From positions 1 through 61,487 of the forward strand of contig JAFSRT010000022.1 of the NCBI GenBank assembly GCA_017445995.1: a DNA stretch of 61,487 nucleotides, read 5' to 3'. The stretch is from Clostridia bacterium (GTDB lineage Bacteria; Bacillota; Clostridia; Christensenellales; Borkfalkiaceae). Shown piece by piece: positions 17,449 through 25,842 of the stretch (the first letter of the stretch is position 1; every line of letters begins with the position of its first letter). The position numbers were made by a program, and so were the translations under genes. The notes under the pieces are model-generated. The model did no database searches, was not told where the DNA came from, and saw nothing but the letters and a program-made list of their open reading frames with translations.

Positions 17449-19077
17449 TTATTCAAGCGCTACGTAATAGTAATATATCGGTTGACCGCCGTAATGAATA
17501 TCGACGTCGCAATCAGGGTAGGTTTCCTGAATCAACGCTTTCAGTTTCTCCGCGTCTTCTTCCGTTACGTCCGCCCCGTAGTATAAGGTTATGATTTCTT
17601 CGTTGCTTCTCAACTTGGAAATCAAATCGAGAGTAACCGCGTTCACGTTCTTGCCTTTCGATAAAATCTTTTTATTATCAAGACCTATAATGTCGCCTTC
17701 CTTTAACGAAAGCCCGTTTATCTTTGTAGTTCTGACTGCGTACGTAACCTGACCGACGACGACGGAATCGAGAGAGTGAATCATATTCGTTTTATTCTCG
17801 TCCACAGGAAGGTCCGGATTAAACGCCAGCGCACAGGCAAAACCTTGCGGAATATTCTTGGTCGGAATAACGTGAATTACCCTGTTTTCAACAAGCGATT
17901 TCGCCTGTTCGGCAGCAAGAATAATGTTCTTGTTGTTAGGGAATACGAAAACGTTTTCCGCATTTATTCTCTGCACCGCGTCCGCAATGTCGGATGCCGA
18001 AGGGTTCATTGATTGACCGCCTTCAATAACCGCGTCCACCATTAAATCTTTGAAAATAGAAGAGATACCGTCCCCTGCGGAAACAGCCATCATGCCCATT
18101 TCTTTCTTTTCTTCTTCATACTTTTTCATTAAAGCCCTGTTCTGAACGAGCATGTTTTCAATTTTAAGTTTATCGAGTTCGCCGAGTTGCAACGCTTTAG
18201 TCAGGACAATACCCGGTGTGTTCGTGTGAACGTGAACTTTAACGAGTTCCAAGTCGCCGATTACGATTACGCAATCGCCGAGTTTCATATATTCTTCCCT
18301 TAACCTTTCAATGTCGGCAAGAGTAGTTTTCTTATATAGATTTATAATGAAAAACTCCGTGCAATACGCGAATTCGATATTGCCAAGACTCATTAAATCT
18401 GCGTGTTCAAACGACGTATCGGTCGAACTCTTGGTTTCAATCGGCAAATCACCGCTGACTTCTTCGCCGATAAGCGCTTTATACATACCTTCGAAGACAA
18501 TCATCAAACCCTTACCGCCTGCGTCAACAACGCCTGCCTTTTTAAGAACGGGTAAGAGTGAAGGGGTAAGTTCAACCGCTTCGTCCCCCGCTTTTAATAT
18601 TTCAGGGAAAAACTTTTCAAAATCTTTATTTTTAATTCTAATACTCGACGCTTGTTCGGCAACCATTCTCGAAACGGTAAGCATCGTACCTTCTTTCGGT
18701 TTGCTGACCGCGCCGTAAGCGACTTTCGCACCGCTGACTAATCCTTGCGAAAACGCCTTAACGGCGATTTCTTCTTCCTGTTTAACGGCGTTGCAAAAAC
18801 CCCTTAAAACCTGCGATAAAATAACGCCGGAGTTGCCCCTTGCACCGCGAAGCGCACCTTTGCTTATCGCTTCCGCTATATCGACGATTTTATTCGACTT
18901 ACAGTTAGCAAGTTCTTTTACCGCCGACTGTAACGTTAAAGACATATTCGTACCCGTGTCCCCGTCCGGAACGGGGAAAACGTTTAAAGCGTCTATTTTC
19001 GTTCTGTTTATTTCAAGTAATTTCGCCGAAGTCATAATCATTGACTTTAGCATCATTCCGTTTATTGTTTTTTGCAT
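17449..19077 (-). CDS. fakA: fatty acid kinase catalytic subunit (DAK domain)
   Basis: 542 aa. N-terminal DhaL-type ATP-binding domain with NVFPVPDGDTGTNMSLTL (near 33), the Mg-ATP aspartates, then a middle domain and a C-terminal FakA domain. With a FakB carrier it phosphorylates fatty acids for phospholipid synthesis; no fakB lies in this window. It sits between asp23-like and recG, a conserved order. Confidence 0.93.
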   Translation of the reverse strand: MQKTINGMMLKSMIMTSAKLLEINRTKIDALNVFPVPDGDTGTNMSLTLQSAVKELANCKSNKIVDIAEAISKGALRGARGNSGVILSQVLRGFCNAVKQEEEIAVKAFSQGLVSGAKVAYGAVSKPKEGTMLTVSRMVAEQASSIRIKNKDFEKFFPEILKAGDEAVELTPSLLPVLKKAGVVDAGGKGLMIVFEGMYKALIGEEVSGDLPIETKSSTDTSFEHADLMSLGNIEFAYCTEFFIINLYKKTTLADIERLREEYMKLGDCVIVIGDLELVKVHVHTNTPGIVLTKALQLGELDKLKIENMLVQNRALMKKYEEEKKEMGMMAVSAGDGISSIFKDLMVDAVIEGGQSMNPSASDIADAVQRINAENVFVFPNNKNIILAAEQAKSLVENRVIHVIPTKNIPQGFACALAFNPDLPVDENKTNMIHSLDSVVVGQVTYAVRTTKINGLSLKEGDIIGLDNKKILSKGKNVNAVTLDLISKLRSNEEIITLYYGADVTEEDAEKLKALIQETYPDCDVDIHYGGQPIYYYYVALE

Positions 19078-19108
19078 ATTATATAAAACTCCAAAAAGAC
19101 GAACTCTC

Positions 19109-19459
19109 TTATTTAGTAACGCCCATTACGTTGACGTTTATGTTGTCTACAATCATGCCCGTAAACTTTTCAACCCTGTATTTAACGGATTCTTTAAGAG
19201 ATTCTACAACCGCCTTAATTGAAACGCCGAACTTGACGTTTACGGAAAGGTTGATAAAAATACGGTCGCCTTGCGAAGACACACTGATTCCTTTTATTTT
19301 AGAACCGAACTTGATAAAACTAACAACCGAGTCGAAAAAACCCTTATTGACAAAAGCAACGATTCCATAACTATCCATAGCGACTTTAGAAACAAAGCGC
19401 TCTATGGTTCTGTTGGAAATTACTATTTTGCCGTAAATATTATTAGTTTTAACAGACAT
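19109..19459 (-). CDS. Asp23/Gls24 family envelope stress protein
   Basis: 116 aa with the family pattern: YGKIVISNRTIERFVSKVA at the start, a hydrophobic Gly-rich middle, then the conserved VSIKAVVESLKESVKYRVE helix. Relatives are membrane-associated envelope-stress proteins. It lies 31 bp before fakA and divergent from rpmB, as in many Firmicutes. Confidence 0.9.
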   Translation of the reverse strand: MSVKTNNIYGKIVISNRTIERFVSKVAMDSYGIVAFVNKGFFDSVVSFIKFGSKIKGISVSSQGDRIFINLSVNVKFGVSIKAVVESLKESVKYRVEKFTGMIVDNINVNVMGVTK

Positions 19460-19591
19460 AATGACCTCACTATTAGTAAATATATTTTACAATATTTATA
19501 TTATTTTTGCAACACTTTAATTAAAAAAAAACCAAAATTAAAAAATAAACTTTAATTTCTTTATTATTTTTCGTTAATCGCTAAAAAACTC

Positions 19592-19620
19592 TTGCTTTTT
19601 TTTTAAGTTTATGATAAAGT
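19592..19620 (+). promoter_or_regulatory. rpmB promoter
   Basis: TTGCTT (19592-19597), 17-nt spacer, TAAAGT (19615-19620). Shares its -35 and spacing with the rpsT promoter. Confidence 0.72.
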
Positions 19621-19668
19621 ATTTTAGAACTAATAAGAAAACAATTCCTTAAAGGAGGATAATTCAAT

Positions 19669-19860
19669 ATGAGTAAAGTTTGTAGCGTTTGCGGAAAAGG
19701 TAAATTATCCGGCAATTTAGTAAGCCATTCTAACCGTAAAACCCCTGTTTTGTTTGAAGCAAATCTTCAAAAGGTAAGCGTTAAAGCACCTGACGGAACG
19801 GTTAAAAAACAATACGTTTGCGCAAGATGCTTAAAGAGTGGCAAAGTAGAAAGGGCTTAA
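19669..19860 (+). CDS. rpmB: 50S ribosomal protein L28
   Basis: 63 aa. Starts with MSKVCSVCGKGK and has two Cys pairs (CSVC and CARC), the zinc-ribbon version. AAAGGAGGA ribosome site. Single-gene unit with its own terminator. Confidence 0.97.
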   Translation: MSKVCSVCGKGKLSGNLVSHSNRKTPVLFEANLQKVSVKAPDGTVKKQYVCARCLKSGKVERA

Positions 19861-19877
19861 TCTTAAGTTAAAAAAAC

Positions 19878-19906
19878 GGGCAACCTGACAGGTTGTCCTT
19901 TTTTTT
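19878..19906 (+). terminator. rpmB terminator
   Basis: GGGCAACCTG-AC-AGGTTGTCC hairpin, one G-U pair, followed by eight T. Confidence 0.88.
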
Positions 19907-19922
19907 GTTCTTTAAATATTTT

Positions 19923-20381
19923 CTAATAAATATTTACTGTTTTAGAAACGATTTTATTTCCGCTAATCACGCAATATGCATAGGTTTTTTCGCTATATAA
20001 TGAAAGAGTTCCGGGGTTAATAAAAGTTATTTTATCAATTTCTTCCGTCTTCGCAATATGGGTATGCCCGTATAAAACGGCGTTCGCGCCCACTTCTTTT
20101 GCGCGAAGTAAAAGGTTATAAAGCGTAGTTTTAACGGAATATCTGTCGCCGTGAGTTAAAAGCAGTTTTACCTTCTCTATTTCTAACAAAAGGTCGTCCC
20201 CGCCCCCGTCGCAGTTACCTTTAACAGAATATATTTTTTGGGAAAACTCGCGAAATAATTTAATATCTTTTTGATAATCACCCAAATGAATAATATAGTC
20301 GCTGTCTTTCATTATGGGGACGAGTTTTTCCATATCTTTTATATTATTATGCGTATCGGATAAAATCAGTAAAGTTTTCAT
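19923..20381 (-). CDS. YfcE/MJ0936-type metallophosphoesterase
   Basis: 152 aa. All metal-binding motifs of the small calcineurin-like phosphodiesterases are present: SDTHNN (8-13), HLGD (near 33), GNCD (near 55), THGD (near 76), GHTH (near 105) and NPGTLS. It hydrolyses phosphodiesters with Mn or Ni; the natural substrate is unknown. It lies 2 bp after rdgB, a frequent pairing. Confidence 0.93.
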   Translation of the reverse strand: MKTLLILSDTHNNIKDMEKLVPIMKDSDYIIHLGDYQKDIKLFREFSQKIYSVKGNCDGGGDDLLLEIEKVKLLLTHGDRYSVKTTLYNLLLRAKEVGANAVLYGHTHIAKTEEIDKITFINPGTLSLYSEKTYAYCVISGNKIVSKTVNIY

Positions 20382-20383
20382 AA

Positions 20384-20950
20384 TTAAAGTTTACTTTTAA
20401 GTTCCGTTAAAGCCCTGAATCTGTGGCTTACCGAGTTTTTTTCTTCCGCAGAACAAAGCCCGAACGGTTTATTTAAGTCGGTGCTTAAAAAAATCGGGTC
20501 GTACCCGAAACCGTTATTTCCGAACTTTTCTTCGGTAATAACCCCGTAAGTTTCGCCGACTGCCGATATATATTCGCCGTTAGGATAATAGAGTATCATC
20601 TGACACACGAACTTCGCTTTCCTGTTTGTTTCGTTTTTAAGATTTTTTAGAAGTAGCGCGCAATTACCTTCGTCCGTGCCGTCCTTAGAGTACCTTGCCG
20701 AAAAAATCCCCGGCGCGCCGTTAAGCGCTTCGACGCACAGTCCGCTGTCGTCTGCAAGGGTCGGACGGTTAAGTTTTTCAGCAACGGTTTTCGCCTTTAT
20801 CATAGCGTTTTCAAAAAAAGTTTTGCCCGTTTCTTCTATATCTTCCGTAAAGCCTAATTCTGCGCAGGAAACGACTTCGTAATCTGGTAGCATTTCCCTT
20901 ATTTCTTTTAATTTTCCTTTATTTCCGCTTGCTAAAACAATGGTTTTCAT
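20384..20950 (-). CDS. rdgB: XTP/dITP diphosphatase (Ham1 family)
   Basis: 188 aa, usual length. ASGNKGKLKEI at residues 7-17 and LADDSGLCVEALNGAPGIFSARY (two parts, near 65-87) bind the nucleotide and Mg; GNNGFGYDPIF and SHRFRAL lie near the end. It removes deaminated purine triphosphates from the pool. Overlaps rsmA by 4 bp (ATGA). Confidence 0.96.
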   Translation of the reverse strand: MKTIVLASGNKGKLKEIREMLPDYEVVSCAELGFTEDIEETGKTFFENAMIKAKTVAEKLNRPTLADDSGLCVEALNGAPGIFSARYSKDGTDEGNCALLLKNLKNETNRKAKFVCQMILYYPNGEYISAVGETYGVITEEKFGNNGFGYDPIFLSTDLNKPFGLCSAEEKNSVSHRFRALTELKSKL

Positions 20951-21783
20951 AGATATTCACCTAATCTTTTTGACATAATAACGTAATCGTCGGCGGACAG
21001 TTCTTCGCCCCTTACGGTTAAAGAAAAGCCAAGGTCGGTTAAAAACTTTTCCGCAGTTTCCCTTTTAATTGAATACGTTTTCATAAGGTTATTAACAAAA
21101 GTTTTACGCCTGTTATTAAACCCGACCCGAACGAGTTCTCTTACCTTATTTAAGTCTACGCCTACGTTTTTCGTTCTGTCGATATCGATTTTAACCACCG
21201 CCGAATCGACGTTAGGGACAGGCGTAAACTTTTCTCTGTTTACTTTAAGAATAATACTTGCTTTTCCCCTTAAATTGATAGCGACGGTAATCGCGCCGTA
21301 ATCGGAAGTTTTTCTGTCGGACGCAAACCGCTTTGCGACTTCTTCCTGAACCATAATCACCATCGCCTTCATTTTCTTTGCGTTCTCAACAAACCGCATA
21401 ACGATAGGCGTCGTAATATAATACGGCAGATTTGCAACGATAATATAATTATCGCCGAGTTTTTCTTCGAGTTTTTCTATATCTTCCTTCATAACGTCCT
21501 TAAAACAAAGTTCGACGTTGGAAAAACCGCTTAAAACTTCACTTAAAACGGGCTTTAAGTTGGTATCGATTTCATAGCCTATTATCCTTTTCCCTTTCTT
21601 TGCCAATTCTTTTGTAAGCGCCCCCGCACCGCAACCTATTTCAAGCACGGTCGTATCTTCGTTAACGCCCGACTTTTCTACGATTTCAGACAACAAGGTC
21701 TCGTCGGACAAAAAGTTCTGCCCGAACGCTTTTTTAAAAGAAAACCCGTATTTATTTAAAATGCGCTTTAATTCGTTATCCAT
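20947..21783 (-). CDS. rsmA: 16S rRNA A1518/A1519 dimethyltransferase
   Basis: 278 aa (KsgA/Dim1). FKKAFGQNFLSD near the start, SAM site VLEIGCGAGALT near 45, catalytic NLPYYIT (NLPY) near 118. It dimethylates two adenosines in the 3' hairpin of 16S rRNA. A terminator lies just upstream, after tatD, so rsmA-rdgB-phosphoesterase should form its own transcript; I did not see a convincing promoter. Confidence 0.96.
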   Translation of the reverse strand: MDNELKRILNKYGFSFKKAFGQNFLSDETLLSEIVEKSGVNEDTTVLEIGCGAGALTKELAKKGKRIIGYEIDTNLKPVLSEVLSGFSNVELCFKDVMKEDIEKLEEKLGDNYIIVANLPYYITTPIVMRFVENAKKMKAMVIMVQEEVAKRFASDRKTSDYGAITVAINLRGKASIILKVNREKFTPVPNVDSAVVKIDIDRTKNVGVDLNKVRELVRVGFNNRRKTFVNNLMKTYSIKRETAEKFLTDLGFSLTVRGEELSADDYVIMSKRLGEYL

Positions 21784-21862
21784 ATTTTTCCTTTATTTTC
21801 TTACATAAAACTTATAATTTTCCGTAAACTAATATCGTATGTGGCACATATTTACGAAAGAT

Positions 21863-21892
21863 AAAAAGCCGTTTTTATAACGGCTTTTTTTT
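21863..21892. terminator. bidirectional terminator after tatD
   Basis: AAAAGCCGTT (21864-21873) / AACGGCTTTT (21879-21888) with T-runs on both strands. It separates metG-tatD from rsmA. Confidence 0.85.
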
Positions 21893-22661
21893 ATTTTAAT
21901 TTAGGCATAATTCTACAAGTATTGTTAAGTATTGTAGTAGCCATATTATTAACGTCGGTATTCCTTAAAAAAGCCAGATATTCGGTAATAAGAGAAACGT
22001 TTTGCGGTTCGTTTATTCTTCCCCTATAAGGTTCGGGCGAAAGATACGGACTGTCGGTTTCAGTTAAAATAAAATCGTTCGGTATATCTTTTGCAACTTC
22101 TTTAAGGTTTTTCGCGTTCTTAAAAGTCAGCGTTCCGCCGAAAGAAATATATACGCCCATTTTAATTAGTTCTCGTGCGGTTTCCACGCTACCCGAAAAA
22201 CAATGCATAATAGCGCCGTTTTTAATTTTACTTTTATTATCTTTAAGAATATTAAGCATATCCCCCGTTGCGTCCCTACAATGAATAGAAACGGGGAGAG
22301 ATACGGAAGACGCGATTTCTAATTGCTTAATAAATCCGTCCACCTGCTTTTCACGACTAAAAGGTTCAAAATGATAATCAAGCCCTATCTCGCCTATCGC
22401 GACGCACTTTTTATGCTTTGTCGCACCGATAATTTTATCGATAATTTCGTCGTTCAGTTCTTCTATATCGCTCGGGTGAATACCCGCACCGAAATATACT
22501 CTTTCGTATTTTTCCGCAAGATAAACGCTATCGTCAATCGACTTATTATTACAGGACATATTGATTGCGTAAATAACGTTTTTAGCAACGAGATTAGTAT
22601 AAACCGCGTCCTTATCGGAAAACTTTTCGTCGTCAATATGGCAATGAGTATCAATAAACAT
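21891..22661 (-). CDS. tatD: TatD-family metal-dependent DNase
   Basis: 256 aa, TIM-barrel hydrolase. Metal ligands are seen in DTHCHID (4-10), GEIGLDYH (Glu near 92), HCRD, HCFSG and ETDSPYLSP. Members act as 3'-5' exonucleases or D-Tyr-tRNA deacylase-like enzymes. It follows metG with overlapping start and stop, as in Bacillus (metS-yabD). Confidence 0.94.
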   Translation of the reverse strand: MFIDTHCHIDDEKFSDKDAVYTNLVAKNVIYAINMSCNNKSIDDSVYLAEKYERVYFGAGIHPSDIEELNDEIIDKIIGATKHKKCVAIGEIGLDYHFEPFSREKQVDGFIKQLEIASSVSLPVSIHCRDATGDMLNILKDNKSKIKNGAIMHCFSGSVETARELIKMGVYISFGGTLTFKNAKNLKEVAKDIPNDFILTETDSPYLSPEPYRGRINEPQNVSLITEYLAFLRNTDVNNMATTILNNTCRIMPKLK

Positions 22662-24658
22662 TAAAAAATCTGGCTTCCGTCTTCGATGTCGGATTCAGGC
22701 GTTAAAAAGGCGATTTTTCCTTCGTTGTTTTCGGCGCAGACAATCATACCTTCGCTCACTATTCCGCACAGTTTACAAGGTTTTAAGTTAGTTACCATAG
22801 CGAGTTTTTTGCCGACTAACTGTTCAGGCGTGTACTGGAAGGCTATTCCCGAAACAACCGTTCTCGTTTCGTCGCCGATTTTTACCGTGAGTTTTAATAA
22901 TTTTTTGCTTTTTTCAACCTTTTCGCAAGCGGTAACCAACGCGATTTTTAACTCTATCTTACTAAAATCGTCGATAGATATTTCAGGTTTTGCCGAGTGG
23001 TCGTGCAGTTTAACTTCCCCGCCGTCAGGTTTTTTTACTTCTTTATTTTCTTCCATTTTATTTTCCTTTTTTTGCGCTAATAATTTATCTATTTCTTCCT
23101 GTTCTTTTTGAATATCGTATCTCGGGAACAGATTAGATACTACCGTTATTTTTTCACCGCCGTTAAAGTATCCGAACTTTTTAACGGTATCGAAAGTATT
23201 AAAGTCTTTACCGTTAAGCCCTAACGCCGTTAAAACTATGTCAGGACATTTCGTCGTGAAAGGTTTAAGATAAACGGTCGCAATCCTGATAGTTTCTATA
23301 AGGTTATATAAAACCGTTCCAAGCCTTTCTGATTTACTTTCGTCCTTTGCTAAAATCCACGGCGTCGTTTCGTCGATATACTTATTAGCGCGGGAAATTA
23401 ACTTAAAGACTTCGCTTAAAGCGTCAGGCGCGTTAAGAGAATCCATCGCCGAAGTAAACTTATTAAACAGTCCTTCCGCAAGAGAAATAAGTTCGTTATC
23501 GATATCTTCACGTTGAGTAGGTTTTTGCAAAACACCGCCGAAATATTTTTCCACCATCGCGGTTGTTCTCGCAATAAGATTACCGTAACTGTTAGACAGG
23601 TCGCTGTTTATTCTGTTTAAGAAACTTTCGTTAGTATATACCCCGTCTGACCCGAACGGTATTTCGCGAAGCAGGAAATAACGAAGCGCGTCGCAACCGT
23701 ACCTGTCTACTATCTGTTTCGGGTCGGTAAGTTCGTTTTTAACCTTTTCTTCTTTACTCTTTGAAAGTTTATCACCGCCGATAAGTAGCCAACCGTGTCC
23801 GTAAACCTGTTTAGGAAGCGGTAAATCAAGCGCCATTAAAATAGCAGGCCAGATAATAGCGTGGAAACGGATTATTTCCTTACCCATTAAGTGCAAATCG
23901 GCAGGCCAGTATTTATCGAAAAGCGAAGTATCGTCCGACCCGTAGCCTAACGCCGTAATATAGTTAGATAACGCGTCTATCCATACGTATACCGTGTGCT
24001 TATTATCGAAAGAAACGGGAACGCCCCACTTAATAGACGTTCTGCTGACGCATAGATCCGAAAGCCCCGGTTTTAAGAAATTGTTTATCATTTCGTTTAC
24101 TCTCGATTTCGGTTGTAAGAACTCGGGGTTATCCTGATATAACTTTAATATTTTGTCGGTATATTTTGAAAGCCTGAAAAAATAACTTTCTTCCTTTTCA
24201 AGGCTTACCGGTCTTCCGCAATCGGGACACTTGCCGTCTTTTAACTGCGTATCCGTCCAGAAACTTTCGCACGGCGTACAATACCAGCCCGAATATTCAG
24301 ACTTATATATTTCGCCTTTGTCGTACAACTGCTTAAAAATCTTCTGAATTGCCTTAACGTGATAATCGTCCGTCGTTCTAATAAACTTATCGTAATTAAC
24401 GTCGAGTGCCGACCAGATAGACTTTATATCGTCTACAAGCGGATTGATGAATTCCATAGGCGTTATGCCCTTTTCTGACGCTTTTTTCTCAATTTTCTGC
24501 CCGTGTTCGTCCGTCCCCGTCAAAAAGAAAACGTCTTTATTAAGCATCTTTTGGTATCTTGCCATCGCGTCGCAAATAACGGTGGTATAACAATGTCCTA
24601 TGTGCCAGTTTCCACTCGGATAATAAATAGGTGTCGTAATGTAGTATTTTTCTTTCAT
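22661..24658 (-). CDS. metG: methionyl-tRNA synthetase
   Basis: 665 aa. Catalytic core with PSGNWHIGH (HIGH motif), the zinc knuckle CTPCESFW...CPDCGRP (near 125-150), and KLSKS (variant KMSKS, near 297). The anticodon domain is followed by a linker and a C-terminal Trbp111-type dimerisation/tRNA-binding domain (about 560-665). It charges tRNA-Met. Own promoter at 24690-24718. Confidence 0.97.
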   Translation of the reverse strand: MKEKYYITTPIYYPSGNWHIGHCYTTVICDAMARYQKMLNKDVFFLTGTDEHGQKIEKKASEKGITPMEFINPLVDDIKSIWSALDVNYDKFIRTTDDYHVKAIQKIFKQLYDKGEIYKSEYSGWYCTPCESFWTDTQLKDGKCPDCGRPVSLEKEESYFFRLSKYTDKILKLYQDNPEFLQPKSRVNEMINNFLKPGLSDLCVSRTSIKWGVPVSFDNKHTVYVWIDALSNYITALGYGSDDTSLFDKYWPADLHLMGKEIIRFHAIIWPAILMALDLPLPKQVYGHGWLLIGGDKLSKSKEEKVKNELTDPKQIVDRYGCDALRYFLLREIPFGSDGVYTNESFLNRINSDLSNSYGNLIARTTAMVEKYFGGVLQKPTQREDIDNELISLAEGLFNKFTSAMDSLNAPDALSEVFKLISRANKYIDETTPWILAKDESKSERLGTVLYNLIETIRIATVYLKPFTTKCPDIVLTALGLNGKDFNTFDTVKKFGYFNGGEKITVVSNLFPRYDIQKEQEEIDKLLAQKKENKMEENKEVKKPDGGEVKLHDHSAKPEISIDDFSKIELKIALVTACEKVEKSKKLLKLTVKIGDETRTVVSGIAFQYTPEQLVGKKLAMVTNLKPCKLCGIVSEGMIVCAENNEGKIAFLTPESDIEDGSQIF

Positions 24659-24689
24659 AGATTTTTGTCCTTATTATTATTTCCTTTTT

Positions 24690-24718
24690 ATTTTAGCACA
24701 TTTTTTTAGTATATTCAA
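24690..24718 (-). promoter_or_regulatory. metG promoter
   Basis: TTGAAT (24718-24713), 17-nt spacer, TAAAAT (24695-24690). Confidence 0.65.
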
Positions 24719-24742
24719 CAATATTTTATCATAAAGTTTAAT

Positions 24743-25303
24743 ATGAACGTAATTTTTGGAACTATCATTATAATCTCGATTATAACGCTTATTTTAAAAA
24801 ACCCCGACACGGTTCTTTCCGCCATGCTACAAGGCGGTGAAAACGCGCTTTCCCTGTCAATGAAATTAGTAGTTATTTACGCCGTTTGGCTCGGTATTTT
24901 CGAAGTGTTAGACAAAACCAAACTAACCGATAAAATATCGAGAGTTTTATATAAACCGAATAGACTGTTATTCGGCGAACTTCCCGAAAAGGCAAACGGT
25001 TATATGTCGATAAATATAATCTCTAATATTTTCGGTATGAGTGGCGCGACGACCCCGTTCGGAATAAAATCTATTCTCGAATTAGAAAAGCATAAAAACA
25101 CCGAGTATGCGATAGCGATGTTTTTCGTTGTCAACGCGACGAGTATTCAGTTGATTTCAACGTCTGTAATAGCGTTACGCATTTCATATAATTCTATCGC
25201 GCCGACAAGCGTTATTCTTCCTACTATTCTTGCAACGGCGGTATCGACGATTACCGGTATTTTACTTGTAAAAGTGTTTATTAAAAGGGAAAAGTATGTC
25301 TAA
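24743..25303 (+). CDS. spmA: spore maturation protein A
   Basis: 186 aa with about four or five membrane segments and the GATE/nucleoside-recognition fold. The conserved GMSGATTPFGIKSILELEK (near 95) and FFVVNATSIQLI motifs are those of SpmA. In Bacillus SpmA and SpmB are needed for full spore-core dehydration. Divergent from metG. No strong ribosome site precedes the ATG. It overlaps spmB by 8 bp. Confidence 0.93.
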   Translation: MNVIFGTIIIISIITLILKNPDTVLSAMLQGGENALSLSMKLVVIYAVWLGIFEVLDKTKLTDKISRVLYKPNRLLFGELPEKANGYMSINIISNIFGMSGATTPFGIKSILELEKHKNTEYAIAMFFVVNATSIQLISTSVIALRISYNSIAPTSVILPTILATAVSTITGILLVKVFIKREKYV

Positions 25304-25802
25304 ATACTTTATTCCATTAATAATTCTTTTTATATTTTTAATAGCGGTATTTAAAAAGATAAAATTATACGATACCTTTACGAACGGGGCTAAATCCGCC
25401 GTTCCTTATATAGTCGGCATCTTTCCCTTTTTGGTATCTATCTTTATTCTGACCGAACTATTTGAAAAAAGCGGATTGTCCGATTTAATCGCCGACCTTT
25501 TTTCGCCCGTTTTTAACTTTTTCGGAATACCGAAAGAACTAACCAAACTCGTTTTAATAAAACCCTTTTCGGGTAGCGGTTCACTTGCAATGCTTTCCGA
25601 AATATTTAAAGAATACGGCGTCGACGCATATATTTCACGGTGCGCCTGCGTTATTTACGGGTCGAGTGAAACGGTGTTTTATATCGCGTCCGTATATTTT
25701 GTCAGCGGTAAAAAACATAAACTTACCTTGCCTATAATTATATCTTTAACGGCGACTTTTTTCTCTTGCGTATTTGCCTGTTTTATCTGTAAAATATTAT
25801 AA
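25296..25802 (+). CDS. spmB: spore maturation protein B
   Basis: 168 aa, membrane protein of the same fold as SpmA, with KPFSGSGSLAMLSEI (near 88) and CVIYGSSETVFYI (near 115) typical of SpmB. AAGGGAAA ribosome site lies within the end of spmA. The pair points to a sporulation-derived lineage but does not alone prove sporulation. Confidence 0.93.
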   Translation: MSKYFIPLIILFIFLIAVFKKIKLYDTFTNGAKSAVPYIVGIFPFLVSIFILTELFEKSGLSDLIADLFSPVFNFFGIPKELTKLVLIKPFSGSGSLAMLSEIFKEYGVDAYISRCACVIYGSSETVFYIASVYFVSGKKHKLTLPIIISLTATFFSCVFACFICKIL

Positions 25803-25830
25803 AAAACCCACGGAAATCCGTGGGTTTTTT
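25801..25830. terminator. bidirectional terminator, spmB / thrS
   Basis: AAAAAACCCACGG-AAAT-CCGTGGGTTTTTT; T-runs on both strands between convergent genes. Confidence 0.92.
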
Positions 25831-25842
25831 AGTTAGTTAATA